This document shows positions 21,521 through 33,249 of a stretch of 64,000 nucleotides of DNA, one piece after another (the stretch's first letter is position 1; each line of letters begins with the position of its first letter). The DNA is from Craterostigma plantagineum (taxonomy: Eukaryota; Streptophyta; Magnoliopsida; Lamiales; Linderniaceae). The translations under genes were made by a program, and so were the position numbers. The stretch is from NCBI GenBank assembly GCA_027422505.1, contig JAPQWV010000017.1, positions 20,957,501 to 21,021,500 on the forward strand, in the 5' to 3' direction. The notes beneath the pieces are model-generated. The model ran no database searches. It was not told the origin of the DNA and saw only the letters and a list, made by a program, of their open reading frames with translations.

Positions 21521-22118
21521 TATAACAACGTTGAGTTAAGTCATTTTCTGCCTAGATAATAATTATACGAAGCTCAAAGCAAGAAACTCTTTGGCCAATC
21601 GAACTTCAAACGACCACGCCCAGATCAATATCTCCCCCACATAAAACAGCAAAGTTTATCAATATATGTATATTATGTTATTAATATTCGTTCATCTCTA
21701 GATTGAGATATTATTATAAGTTAAACTATTCAATGATTTATCCTTTTTTTACCGTTGTTTAAACAATAGGAAAGAATGTTGTATAGATTTTATCATGCGG
21801 TTAATAATTGATTATTTTTCCATTTTACATGATTAATGGGAGAAAATTTTCATTTTTTCGTTGAAAGTAAAAAAACGGGAAGTTTATTTTTGTTTTCGAT
21901 ATTCCATGTTTCTCTTTGTTCTTCACTGCTGATTGTTAAAGTTAATTATTGTGCTAATTTTTTTTTTTGTTTTAGTCAATTATTATTTGGAAGTTTTAAT
22001 ATACGGCACAAATAAAAATAAGTCTACAAGTTTGTAGTTTAAAAGCGTTTAACGATATCAATATATAGTTCATATAAGATAAAATTAGTTATTACATTTT
22101 TCTTTGTATACTAATTAT
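21521..22118. other. AT-rich stretch within hAT-like element
   Basis: No coding or RNA signal seen. Confidence 0.4.
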
Positions 22119-22854
22119 GTTTCCCGTTTGGTTGGAAATGAGTTTAGACGGTATTAGTTTTAGTTGAGTTTAAATAATGGAGGGTATAAGTTATTTGAGG
22201 TGTTTGGTTGATGGGTTTAAATAATAATTTCGAATGTGTTTGGTAGATTAATTTAGATAGTATTAGGTTCAATTTATTTCAATTATAGTTTTACCCTTAG
22301 TTTGAATTTAAAATATAAACATTGATTAGGGGTTTTCTCCGTCTGCACAAGTTTGTCATCATCTCATATCATTTTTGCTCGTCTGATGTGTCGTGTTTTA
22401 TTATCTTTCGGTCGCCTTTATTTGCTTTTATTCTCATTTGTTTGCTTTTGGTTATTTGTTGTAGTCGTTCCATACAAGATACCATGAATATATGTGTGCT
22501 TCCATTGAACATCGTGTTCAATTTGTATATTCAATCGATCTTTCACTACTATCAGTCATATGTTTGCGTTTCAATTGTTTATTGGTTTTTGTTAATCGTA
22601 TTTACACGTTTAATTAACGGTGATTGGATGTCGCCGGATAAACTTGGAAATAGATATTGAAATAAAGGATAAAATAGTCCAAAGAACTCGGGATTAGATA
22701 AAGGTAGGGTAGAGGCTGATTTATTTAATACCCTATGAAAGATATTAATAGGGTATTAGTTAAATCTCCCCTTTAAATACACATTCTAACCCAACACTTT
22801 ATTAACTAATGTCAACCCCTCTAATCCCTCACAATACCCCCAACCAAACACACC
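22119..22854. mobile_element. Possible MITE with GTTTGGTTGG ends
   Basis: CGTTTGGTTGG near the left end and CCAACCAAAC near the right end form an inverted pair, and GTTTGGTTG-like motifs recur internally. I could not fix a target duplication, so the class is open. Confidence 0.35.
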
Positions 22855-22961
22855 ACTAAGATAAAGAGTCCAAACAAGGACCAAGTTCAAATATATTTTT
22901 TTACTTATTTTGTTTTTATGTATTTTTTATTTTATTGGTTTATAAGTTTAATTCTCTCGCC

Positions 22962-23496
22962 TAGGGATGGAATTGGGCGGGTCCCCGGATCTGCCCCTAG
23001 TGGGGCGGGTATTTTTCAAATATTGGGTCCTAGGGTGGGTTATGGGTCCCAAATACCTCAACCTGGCCGTGTTGGGGGCCGATCTCGGGTCTGGTCAACC
23101 CCACGCCCTAACCCCAACCCGAAACCCGCCCAGGTATCTATTTATATTTAATATTTACATTTATACAAATATATAAAATGTTATAATTGTTATTAGAAAA
23201 TGTACGTGGCCCAATATATAAGAATTTGATTTAACAAAGTAGATATTAGGGTTCAGTCTCTAGATATTGCAAACACATGTTGCTTTTTTTACATTAAGAA
23301 AAATAGAATTAAAAAAAAAAAGCAAATTAAGATTGAATCGGGTCTGGTGGGTCAGACTCGGTTCATTCAGTTCGGGGCAGAGCAAGGCTGGTCCATACTT
23401 AGGTGGGGTGGGCCGAGTTTTGGGTCCAATATAAGTTAAACGGTGGGCCTCGGATCCTGTCAAACCCACTTCAGACCCGCCCCGTTGTCATCCCTA
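22962..23496. mobile_element. hAT-type MITE (535 bp)
   Basis: TAGGGATG...CATCCCTA termini followed by GGGCGGG-type sequence on both sides, with an 8-bp duplication CTCTCGCC/CTCTCGCT (one mismatch). Confidence 0.7.
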
Positions 23497-23540
23497 CTCT
23501 CGCTTGACAACTCTTCAAGAAGAATATAGGTATTAATTTC

Positions 23541-23569
23541 CGCGCCTTGGCGCGTCTTCTAAATTCTAG
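23541..23569 (+). mobile_element. Helitron 3' terminus (plus strand)
   Basis: Hairpin CGCGCC-TT-GGCGCG, an 11-nt spacer, then CTAG followed by T, as in plant Helitrons. The 5' end was not located. Confidence 0.6.
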
Positions 23570-24137
23570 TATATATATATATATATTTTAATATATTATA
23601 AATACTTGTATTTTTAGTAGGCCCAAGATGATATTAGAGCCAACTAAATGCTATAGCCAAAAATCACAAATCCATAAAAAACCCTCCACGTCATATCAAC
23701 TAAAGACCACAGAACTCCAAGTCTCCATCGCAGCTCTCTCTCGCTTTCGCCAACAGCCCGGCCACCATCGAACGCACCCACCCACGCCACCAGTAGGCTC
23801 ACTCTCCAGAACCGCGGTCCAACCGCGTCATAGTTACTTTCTGCGATAGTAAGGCATTTTTCCAGAAAAAGCTCGTTTCTATAAGTTCGAAATTAGGATC
23901 TTCAAAAATCATTGTTATATTGAAATCTTGATGTTTTGGTTGTGGTTCCTTGCTATATTGAAGGGTTTTTGTTCTGCGACGGTTAGGGTTTTTTCAATAA
24001 TGCTTTGCTTGTATGGGATTGAAAATTTGATGGATTTCAGTCACTTTTGATATCTCTTAATGTTCTTATAGGTGGAAGAAGAATCGGTTGATGTCATTTT
24101 GCAAGCGTGATTCCGGAAGCAAGGAGACTAATTTTTT
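23570..24137. other. AT repeat and unassigned sequence
   Basis: Starts with a short (AT)n run (23570-23595). The part from 23630 to 24100 looks like a plant 5' leader or captured gene piece (CT-rich, then T-rich), but no frame is convincing. Confidence 0.35.
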
Positions 24138-24152
24138 CACTAGTACAGTACG

Positions 24153-24507
24153 GACTTTTGGCGACTGTTGTTATTAAGTATGGGCGACTGTTGCCCAGGG
24201 TCGCCGAGGGCACCGACGCACATACCCCAGGCTATTGGCGTCGGTTGTTAGCAGTCGCCCATACCTCGACTTTGGGCGACTGTTGTCACAGTAACAGTCG
24301 CCCATAATCGAGGTATAGGCGACTGTTGCATATCTATAACAGTCGCCCATAGACATAAAAACTAAAAAAAACGTTACATAAAACAGGGATGGGCGACTGT
24401 TAGACAAACAACAGTCGCCCATTGTGGAGGTATTGGCGACTGTTTCGTTGCAACAGTCGCCCATAGTTGACAGAATAGGCGACCCTTGTTTGCAACAGTC
24501 GCCAATG
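24153..24507. repeat. Left subterminal hairpin array of CACTA
   Basis: About a dozen copies of GGCGACTGTT alternate in direct and inverted orientation (for example near 24277/24293, 24318/24341, 24390/24410, 24433/24452), so neighbours can pair. Subterminal repeats are the usual TNPA-type binding sites of CACTA elements. Confidence 0.85.
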
Positions 24508-24721
24508 GGTAGTTTGATTTTTTAAATATATTATTTGTTTTCTAATACCCAAAAACCTGTATATAATAAAACAGCCCAACAATCCCAAGATAAATAAGGC
24601 TCAATAATATACGATACACACAAGAAAGTTCAACTCAATATAACCATAAGCATGTCAATAACATAATCACAAAACAACCTAAGTATCAAGTGAACAATTA
24701 CATAAACAATGTTCAAAGTCT

Positions 24722-26230
24722 TCACCTAAAACTTGTGCTTTGTTGCAGACATACTTCAATGAAGTGCTTCGCCCACAACTCTCGAATTTCTTCATGCGTC
24801 TCTTTGACATAGACAGCGTGTTCCAATTCCTAAAATATGAACACGATTCACAAAAGTTACAACTAACTATATTTGATATCAATGCTTCAACTTTATCGTA
24901 CCTTTGACAGATTTTGTGTTTGATAGCTGATATTTCTCGCAATGTCGTACATGTAGCGCATGACGAAGTTTCCACATATTTGACTATCATCAGGTTGGCG
25001 TGGGCACTAAGTTTAAACAAATATCATATTATAACCTAATATCGTTATACTTTTAATAGAAATTGCTCAAAGAGTTGCGAACCTTGCATGCTTTCCAAGT
25101 AGTAGAGGAAGACTTCTTCATAACTTGTGCAGCTCCAAACATTGTCGAAATCTTCAATGCACTGAAATTCAAAAGTATATATTAGAAGCATCTATAAAAT
25201 AAAAGTATACCATGTTGTTTATTTATATTGCACTTACTTGTTCACGTGATCACGAATTCCAATTTTTTTGATCCCCACCTTAGGTGCCAGTGAATCGAAA
25301 ACATATACAGTGTTCGCGGGATAATGGATGACCAACAGTATCCAATGATCACTATAAATACAACAAAACATATTATTTAAAATAAAAACTTTAAATATAA
25401 AATAATAAAGCAATTATACTTACCCTTCACAGTAAGGCGCGAAGAAGTATGTCGATGAGTTATACGAATTTTTAAAAACTGTAGTCATATATTCAACTTC
25501 CGAGGGGTTCGTGTTCATCAAGCTTAACTGATTAGGGTTGAAACACGCAATCTCCGGCGCCAATTCCAAACGAAGATACCTACAATGGACGATAATCAAT
25601 AAAATTTAACGTTAAATTTAAACTAAAAATTAATGAAGCTACCTCAAGAAAAGTTGAATGACGCTGGAATCCAAACTCTCGCCCTTAAATAAGTGCTCAA
25701 TATCGGTGCTGTCGATGCCGGTATCTAACGACTCTTCTCCCGGATTGTAGTACACATCTCTCATAGAGAATACAAAAGACCGATCAATCCGAGAGGAGAT
25801 GACATCGAATACATACCGAGAATACTTGCCTAGACCTGGGATATCCTCATTGCGCCGAACAGTGCTAGACTCCAATGAAGAATTCCCTAATGTCGGCATA
25901 GGAGCCTACATAGGAAAATACAAATTAATTTATTATTGATCAAATTTACATATTTATTTACATACCGCATTTGACGATAATGTCAAATCGTGGGGCCACT
26001 GTACGAAGCTGCCCAATGCACCTCCTAATGTCAAAAGCTCCGAGGTTTGTACGGGAAGATATTCCCCCTCCCTTCCGTGCGCTATGAGATCGACGGTGAC
26101 TACGACAAGGACATGAAATCTTGGATTGCCTCTTTTTTCTACGATTTTGCTCTGCACAATTCATAAACTCTTCTACACCATTCAAATATTCGGCCGTTGT
26201 TCGCTTACTAGACATCCAAACTCGATCCAT
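24722..26230 (-). CDS. Transposase-associated domain plus Ulp1-like protease
   Basis: Seven apparent exons on the minus strand. The first (from ATG at 26230) begins MDRVWMSSKRTTAEYLNGVE and contains the ISCPC motif of the plant transposase-associated domain, a presumed DNA/zinc-binding part of CACTA transposases. Later exons (about 25908-25641, 25580-25424, 25350-25240, 25162-25085, 25008-24905, 24836-24722) make a C48-type cysteine protease: DHWILLVI with catalytic His, VYVFDSL with Asp, and PRQPDDSQICGNFV with the Gln and nucleophile Cys. The frame ends ...CLQQSTSFR before TGA. Ulp1 enzymes cleave SUMO or its precursors, and here the triad looks intact. The frame after ISCPC is uncertain and may be shifted. 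Confidence 0.7.
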
Positions 26231-26639
26231 CCCAATCACCTAAGTTAGATAATAAACAAATTTACATCGTAAAGCAATAGCGTGTGTTTAGGAACGGTCC
26301 CGGGGGACCATTCAAAGTTTCCTCCAAATGAGCAAACCTTGAACATATCTAAACTTAACGAAAACAATAAATTCGCAAATCATAGGCAATTCCAACAAAT
26401 ACTAAGCATAAAAATAACTATCCAAACATAAAAATCTCGGGTACCCGACAATCGAACACATCGGGTACCATCGGGTCGGGTCGCAATTTCCTTTTTTAAC
26501 AATTATGATTTCTAACATAGTATAAGACGTTAATAAAACCTTAAATCACAATACGGAACCAAAATCGAAAGCAAATCTAAATTTCCCAAATTAAATAGAT
26601 TAGGGTTACAAGAAATATATATTACCTTATAATTTGGGC

Positions 26640-27010
26640 CGGTGGTTGCGGCTGAGAGGGGCAGGGCGGGGCAGGGCAGGGGCGGCGAGGTGGGACAGCG
26701 AGGTGGGGCGGCGAGGTTGCGGCTGCAAGGTTTGGGAGGCGGCCACAGCAACCGATAGGGAGCTGGCGCGGCTGTGAGTGGTGGGGCACGGCGCGGCTGT
26801 GAGACGGCGGGTGAGGGACGGCGGCTACAGCAAGGAGCTGGGCGGCAACGGCGAGGGCACGGGAACGTGGCGGTGGTGCGAGGTGTGGCGCGGAACGAGC
26901 TGAGGAAGTTGGGCTGCGTCGAGCGGCGCGGCGGCTGTGCAAGCGGTGGGCGCGAGGCGGGCGGCGGCTGAGCAAGTGGTGGGGGCGACTGGAAAGGGGC
27001 GGGCGGCGGT
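26640..27010. other. GC-rich low-complexity block
   Basis: G/C-rich sequence (GGCGGGGCAGGG-like) upstream of the CACTA gene's start, perhaps its promoter and leader. The Pro/Arg-rich frames here are composition artefacts. Confidence 0.5.
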
Positions 27011-27085
27011 TGTGTGTGAGCGTTCGATCTGCCTGGGTTGTGTGTGTGAGTGTTCGATGTGTGTGTAATCGATCTGTATTTTAAC

Positions 27086-27597
27086 AATGGGCGACTGTTG
27101 TACCGCGTAACAGTCGCCAATGATCCTCAAATATTAAAAAAAAAATTAAATCGACTATGGGCGACTGTTATGGTACACAACAGTCGCCCAATGTCTTATA
27201 TAATAAAAAAAATAAAAAAGAAAAAACTATGGGCGACTGTTATAGTTATAACAGTCGCCAATGACCCTCAAATATAAAAAAAAAAAGATCCACTATGGGC
27301 GACTGTTACAGCTCACAACAGTCGCCCAAAGTCTGATGTAATAAAAGTAAAATAAAAACGAAAAAACTATGGGCGACTGTTGTTGTAATAACAGTCGCCA
27401 ATGATCCGTAAATATTAAATAAAAAAATTAAATCGACTATGGGCGACTGTTATGGACCACAACAGTCGCCCAATGTCTTACATAATTAAAAAAAAATAAA
27501 AACGAATATACTATGGGCGACTGTTGGTAAAATAACAGACGCCAATTGTCAAAATTTTTACCAATTGGCGTCTGTTGTTGACAACAGTCGCCCATTG
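27086..27597. repeat. Right subterminal hairpin array of CACTA
   Basis: At least seven pairs of TGGGCGACTGTT and AACAGTCGCC(C)A separated by only a few bases, interspersed with A-rich spacers at a period of about 65-70 bp. Confidence 0.88.
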
Positions 27598-27951
27598 TGC
27601 CGCAGCCTATTCCCTTATCTGTACTAGTGTTTGATGTCTATGTCTCGGTTATCATCGTTTTGGATTGAATGTTGTCTCGGTTATCATCATTTTGGATTGA
27701 ATGTGTTTTGTAAGATAAATTGATTTAATGAACTCAATTATATATTGGCAATTTTTGTTATAATATTTGCTTTCTTTTACAGGAAAAAATTATATTCGAA
27801 TCCGAATATTCGGATAGCACATTCGAATCGAATTCGAATCGGAAAACAAAATTCGTATATTAAACGAATACGAATACAAATATTCGACAAATTAATCGAA
27901 TACAAATAGAATATCATGCTATTCTATTCGATTAGATTCGTTTGCAACCCT

Positions 27952-28520
27952 AGTCGATCGTCGGTCGAGTGGCTTTTATCATCCAGGGGATGTGCGTTCC
28001 AAAGTCGTCGCCCGGCCATCTAGAATATGACGAATTCAGGTCGGAGTTTTTCGTCGAAACTTCGCTTTTTTTTATTCTCGCTTGGCGAAGTACGTTTCGA
28101 TTTGCATATGGCGTGCAGAACAGTTGTTATTGATCTTTTTATGTCAAACGGGCTAAATGCGAAGCTCAAGAAGGGTACTATAAACGACGCTGCTAAAATG
28201 GTGCCTAAAAGAGAGGTTCTTGTTGCCGACTATCAAAAGGTACATCGTTTTTTTGATGATTTTTTTTTCTCTCTCGACAATCTTGATGATGTGCAGTATT
28301 TTTTGTTTTTCTTGTTTCTTCGTTTTCATTGAAGAATTCTGAATCTTAACCTCGGATTGCTCGTGGTAAGTTGTTGGGGATGATTACATTTCATTACATT
28401 GTGTTTCTCTTTCGTTGTTTGAAGGTTTTGCAGGAACTACGCGTGTCAGAAGGGTCGGCGTGGGTATTGAGAAGTGGTGAAGTCAAAACCAAAGCCGGCG
28501 GCCGCCTCTTAGACTCTCTA
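27952..28520 (+). pseudogene. Unidentified host gene, fragment 3
   Basis: After the second copy of AGTCGATC the frame of fragment 2 resumes (VGRVAFIIQGMCVPKSSPGH, then LEYDEF). Further open stretches look like later exons: VVIDLFMSNGLNAKLKKGTI (28120-28240, ending in a GT donor after DYQK) and VLQELRVSEGSAWVLRSGEV (from about 28422, after an AG acceptor). A frame change near 28060-28090 suggests decay. Function unknown. The gene is certainly inactive as a whole because two large elements sit in its exons. Confidence 0.5.
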
Positions 28521-28763
28521 TTTTTTTGGAATTTATATTCATATGTTTTCTTGTTACGTTCTTGGTAGATATTTTGCATGATGACGATTGATGTTAGGAA
28601 ATGCAATTTACCCAATTTCCACCACCAAACTCTTATTTGTTTTCAAGAATCTCATCTAAAGTTCTAACATGAGATGCGTAACAAAATCCGAACCGTCAAC
28701 AGCCAAAAGTAGAGCCCAAAAAGAGGCAGACAAGAATGCCCAGTTTTAAAAAACGAAATCGTG

Positions 28764-29027
28764 TTAGAAATGAGAAGAGAAAAAAATTGCAATTGTCGTC
28801 GACCCGTGGCAAGAAGTATCATGGGCTTCAATCGAAGTCATCGAGCAGCTTGTTTCAAGCTTGAATCTCGGATGGAGAACGTACATGAGTGGGATCGATC
28901 TTGACGTCTCAAACTGACATCTTTGCAATCTCGGAAAATGGCGCGCTCCTTTACTTCGAGCAGATCGCTCGTCAAATCCTCGCAAGCTGCTAAGAATGCA
29001 TCCTGCCATATAAGTCAACGACATCAA
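28764..29027 (-). other. Possible exon relic, minus strand
   Basis: A short open stretch (DAFLAACEDLTSDLLEVKER, about 28905-29010) has natural amino-acid composition but no neighbours and no recognisable family. Confidence 0.25.
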
Positions 29028-29113
29028 TTAACTAAATTAATTAAATTATTTTATCAAATGGTATTCAATACTTCAATTTATTTGAGTATCATACCCCTAC
29101 GGTTCTATAGTAA

Positions 29114-29142
29114 CTAGTATTTAAACACACCCCATGCGTGTG
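29114..29142 (-). mobile_element. Possible Helitron 3' terminus (minus strand)
   Basis: On the minus strand a CACAC...GTGTG hairpin is followed by about 9 nt, then CTAG and T. The stem is shorter than in the two other candidates. Confidence 0.4.
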
Positions 29143-30042
29143 CAAAAAAAAAATAATGAATAAATTTAATGGATGATATACTAAAATAGAATGAATAGTT
29201 ATTATAAATTAATGTATTTTTTATTTTTTAATATTAAGAAAAAACTTGTTTGGTCAATAATACAGACAAAATAGTAGTTTATCCAACCTCTCACATAGAT
29301 AGAGGTAGCCGTGTTTAATTTATGAAGCTTAGTAAGATGTTTTACCAATTACCACGTTCCACGTTTGATTAGAGGCTTTTCTATGCTTGTATATTCTACG
29401 ATAAATATTTCTTACACATATGCAAAGCATTTACGAGGTCATATTCTATGTGTACATCTTTTTTTTTACAGTTTATGAGCTTATCAATTGTAAATTCCTT
29501 AGGTTATTATATATTGACTCTTGTTTTTAACAATCTAAATTAATGAGTTGCGTTTTTTTAATTATAATGGAAAGTGAACGAAGTAATTAATATAAATAAT
29601 AATAATGATCTATTTTCATATTAATTAGTTAATATATAATAATTATATATATGTATCAAAGATTGCCTCGGTCATGACACTTGGAAAATTCTTCTGATCG
29701 CTTAAATACCTAAGAAAATGCCAATATACGTATAAACTGATAAGATTTGATGCAAAGAATATGGAGTATAAAACTAACGTAACTCTCTTGATGATAAACT
29801 GAATTACATGACTCAATATATACACTTAATCTCTAATAACGGCTAAGCTAATAAACAAATACTATGACTTAGACACGAAGACTGATTCAACATAAACAAG
29901 TGGCGCATCTAATTCAAGGAAATATATTATCAATATCAAGGATCCATATAGAGAACTCTTGTTGACAAAGGCAAAGGTTTCGAATCTTAGAGAGAGAGAT
30001 ATATAGAGATATAAGATATCAAAGATAAGGGGGAAATTCTTG

Positions 30043-30098
<56 letters not shown>

Positions 30099-30251
30099 CA
30101 CGTGGAAATTCTTGTATATATATATATATATATATTCGTCATATAAATACAGATCCTGGAAAAAAAAGGAAAAGATTTTGTTGTTACAAAAAAAAAATTA
30201 TAATTCGTTCACTAGTTAGTAGTGATAATTAATTATCATCCGCACGCAGAG
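29143..30251. other. AT-rich intergenic region
   Basis: No coding signal. Contains (TA)n runs at about 30044-30085 and 30116-30135, just upstream of the sugar-transporter pseudogene. Confidence 0.5.
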
Positions 30252-30960
30252 ATGTCGTCATCAGAAAAGGCAACAAGCCACGTTAAGCAAACAATGAACG
30301 AAAACGATGATGGTGGTAATGGTCATAAAGGAGCAGCAGAGTCATTCAGTGGAACTAATAACAACACTGTACAAACAACAAAAGCGGAACAATTATTATA
30401 TCTATTCCTCGTTCGTGGCGTCGATGGAAAACTCCATATGCCTTTCCTATCCAAGTTATTGATCTATTTTGCACTCGTTGGCCTTTCAATCGGATACAAC
30501 ATTGGAATCACAGGTGCATACGTATAACATACATATATATATATATATAATCTGATTATTGTATTTGGCTGATGGTTGCAGGTGGTTTGATTTCCATGCC
30601 TTGGTTGGTAGAAAAAATGTTGGTTCCAAATGAATACTACATGCACTCGTCTCCAATCCCTATGCTTCAACGGATTATTTGTACTCCGTTGCATTTATAT
30701 CTGCATTTGCAGTCACAATACTCCGCTTCCACACACACACAAAGGTAATGCTCGCCAGCTTTTTCTGTTACTCTGGTGCTCCCATGCTTCCGTTCTGTAA
30801 GATCCTCTTTAGCATTGGCATAGGAATTGCCATACAGGTATATGTACATAGACATATAAATGTATATATATATATATATATATATATATCACATATAAGT
30901 TCAGTCTCTTTGATGGTGTAAATAATAATAGGTAGTAGCTATACATGGATCGGAGGTTGG
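30252..30960 (+). pseudogene. STP-type sugar transporter, 5' part
   Basis: Exon 1 (ATG 30252 to 30513) encodes an unusually long polar N-terminus and then the first membrane segment ending GLSIGYNIGITG, equivalent to the GGLxFGYDIGISG signature of plant H+/hexose symporters. Exon 2 (from 30582) continues GGLISMPWLVEKMLVPNEYY. It then shifts frame before a degenerate stretch ending FSIGIGIAIQ, matching the usual GRILLGFGIGFANQ. The typical extracellular Cys-containing loop and the RKxGRK motif are gone. The remaining 3' exons lie beyond a Copia-like insertion at 34893-35905. Confidence 0.7.
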
Positions 30961-30984
30961 ATGCCGCATAAGGGTTATGGAATT

Positions 30985-31308
30985 TGCTACGCCGATTTTA
31001 TCCAACCTTGAACTGATTCAATGGATTAGTATTACCTGATACGATGAATTACGGAAGTAATAAAGAAGTAATACCGGTAGACGAATTGTAGAGTTGGAAC
31101 GAGAGCGCGCGAGTTCTTCAGAAAAGTCGTCAACTCTATTAATGGATCAACAACCCTAAACGATGTATCGTCTAGGGTATTTATACATAAGCCCTAATGG
31201 GCTATTGGGCCCAAGTTAACTAATATACCCACAAGTTAGGTATGTTTACAATTAAGTCCTAGGGCAGAATAAAACTACAAGATTAAGATAACCTGATTTA
31301 ATTGAACA
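30985..31308 (-). repeat. 3' LTR of Copia-like element
   Basis: About 95% alike to 34573-34892 by eye. TATAAATA on the minus strand near 31178-31185. Confidence 0.85.
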
Positions 31309-32994
31309 CATCGTAGGAATAGTAATGATTTGAAGGGGATGCATATTTTTCAAATAACAAATCGTCTCTTGTGGATTTCTCCTTCCCTTTCGTTGTCTTG
31401 GGAAGTGATGCTTCTATTTTCGACTCGGCTGGAGGCGATTGTGCGCAGAAACCTATGGGATTGTTGATATGGTCTTCAAGTGTCGATATGATTGTCAGAA
31501 GTACGTCTTTTTCCACTTGGAAGGCAATCTTTTCTGACTCAAGAGTCGAGCGCAAATCACAGATTTCCTTGAGAGATGCTGGGATATATGTAATAGAGGG
31601 ATTTGAATTTTGGCCACTTACGACTTCTGAAGAGGGTGTATATAGAGGTAAGTAGTCGTCAGACAAGGATGTGTCCGTGGTTCTGTCACGTTTATTCAGT
31701 TCTTCGTAGTCAAATGGGATTTCTACCCTGTCCTCTCTATTTCTCTTTTTCTTTTCTAGGATGTCAAGTGTAGATGAACTAGTGAAAGGGAGTAGACTAT
31801 GTATATTTAAGCCTAGGAAGCTAATATCATAAAGAGGGAGGGGTTTCTTGACTATTTGTACGGAACCTGGAACAAAGCCTAATCCTTCACGGGGATCATA
31901 AAATTCTATGTCTCTAGGCTTGTTTAAAAAAATCGTTCTATCTGTTTGTCCTCTTTTTGTTAGGAGATCCTCAAGTTTCTTTATTTTGGAATAGAGACGA
32001 TTTCGTTCCTTGGATAAGAATTCATATTTTTGGGATATGGAATTACGCTCTTCCTCACTCTTCTTGAAATCATTTCCTTTTCGGAAAGTTTTTCTTCTAG
32101 ATCTATTATCCTAGTCTCATGTCTGAGGGATGTATCCTGAGCTTGTTCTAGAAACGAGTTTAACTTAGCCTTTTCTACTAGTTCGGTTCGCAAGACCTTT
32201 TCATTGTTCGCTAACCTAGTTTCTAGTTTTCTTAATGATTGGTTTTCACTAGACATAGATGTTAGTCTATCTTGAAGAAGACATAACTGTTTATGTAAAT
32301 TGGAGTGAGAGTCGTGTACCTCAGTCTCAGAAGATGAGTCAGTTGGAAGAGTAGCTGCAGTGGTATGTGCTTCATCTTCAGAGTCAGCTTCGACGTTTGC
32401 CATGAGAGCCAGGTTTTCGTCTTCACTTTTAGACGTATCCTTGAGCCATGATTCATGTTCTGTCATGAATACGGCATCCGACTGTTTTTGTTTTTCTGCT
32501 TGAAAACATACTCTTTCTGATTCCAAAGTTGCGTTCAATTTAGAAATTTTATCAGCAACCTCTGGAATTTCCCAACAAGAAGTAGATTTAGTAGAATGTA
32601 AAATATTTTCCCCGTTTGACGCTAGGTTCTTAGAGGAATTTTGATCCGCTTGCCCTCTTTTTGTTAGAATGTCCTCTAAACTCCTAATTTTAGAGTATAA
32701 CTCGTTACGCTCGCTATATATGAAGTTATATTGACAAGTCTTAGTGAGTATCTCGTCTTCGCTCTTTTTCAAACTAGTAGTTGACTCACTAACTTTCACT
32801 TTCAGTCTTTCTATTTCTTTGTCACGATCATCGACTCTCATTTGCATTGCTTCAAGCTTGCAATTGAGATGCGGTTTTTCACTTAAGCTGGCAATGAGAC
32901 ATTTATGATTATTCTCTAAGCGAGCTTTTAATTCCTCAATTTCTTTAGCTTGTTTGTTCACTTTCTGTTCCCACTGATACGGCATATACGACAT
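31298..32994 (-). CDS. Coiled-coil Gag-like protein of Copia-like element
   Basis: The frame 32994-31981 (337 residues, MSYMPYQWEQKVNKQ) is dominated by heptad-like charged coiled coil (IEELKARLENNHK, DRDKEIERLKVKVSES). It contains repeated segments related to ERNELYSKIRSLEDILTKRG. After a frameshift near 32060 the coding continues to about 31298. It includes a segment with DPREGLGF and PLPLYD, similar in layout to the GLGYxNP...LYD region at the end of some Copia Gag proteins, and a second partial copy of the LESExxxFQxEK unit. Probably a Gag derivative kept for particle assembly in trans. The frame is not continuous in this copy. Confidence 0.55.
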
Positions 32995-33214
32995 ATTGAA
33001 AGTGGATATTGAAAGTTCAGTTGTAGAATTATTTTGGTTGGATATGGATCTTAATCGTGTTGATCTGCTAAATCTTAGATCTCTAACTCAAAAAAAATCA
33101 AATAATGTTAGAATAGATGAAATATAAAATAATCGCAAAATTTAGTAGTTAATTGATTAATAACACCGATAATATGAAAATTTATAGATATATATATTAA
33201 TAATTTTATTTATT

Positions 33215-33249
<35 letters not shown>

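Larger units (their letters stand above)
24138..27629 (-). mobile_element. CACTA transposon (3.5 kb)
   Basis: Termini CACTAGTACAG...CTGTACTAGTG with a 3-bp duplication TTT on both sides (24135-24137 and 27630-27632). Both subterminal regions carry dense direct and inverted copies of GGGCGACTGTT. The single multi-exon gene on the minus strand encodes a transposase-associated domain and a Ulp1-like protease. The TNP2-like transposase catalytic core is missing, so mobility would depend on another copy. Confidence 0.9.
20787..27951. mobile_element. hAT-like element with nested insertions
   Basis: Flanked by a perfect 8-bp duplication AGTCGATC (20779-20786 and 27952-27959) and ending in inverted GGGTTGCAAACGAATC. 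Both subterminal regions are rich in ATTCGAAT-type motifs. No hAT transposase is visible, so it is nonautonomous. It contains at least two small hAT-type MITEs, a Helitron end and a 3.5-kb CACTA element. The outermost two bases of the two ends do not match. Confidence 0.75.

Noticed and set aside
24153..24507. Regularly spaced short repeats resembling a CRISPR array
   Set aside because: Repeats alternate in orientation, are short and sit just inside CACTA termini in a plant nuclear context. They are transposon subterminal repeats.
26530..27120. Long Pro/Arg/Ala-rich minus-strand frames
   Set aside because: They arise from a GC-rich low-complexity block upstream of the CACTA gene and show no domain or codon pattern.
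30682..30900. Intact second transporter frame on the plus strand
   Set aside because: It is the frameshifted continuation of exon 2 of the same sugar-transporter pseudogene.
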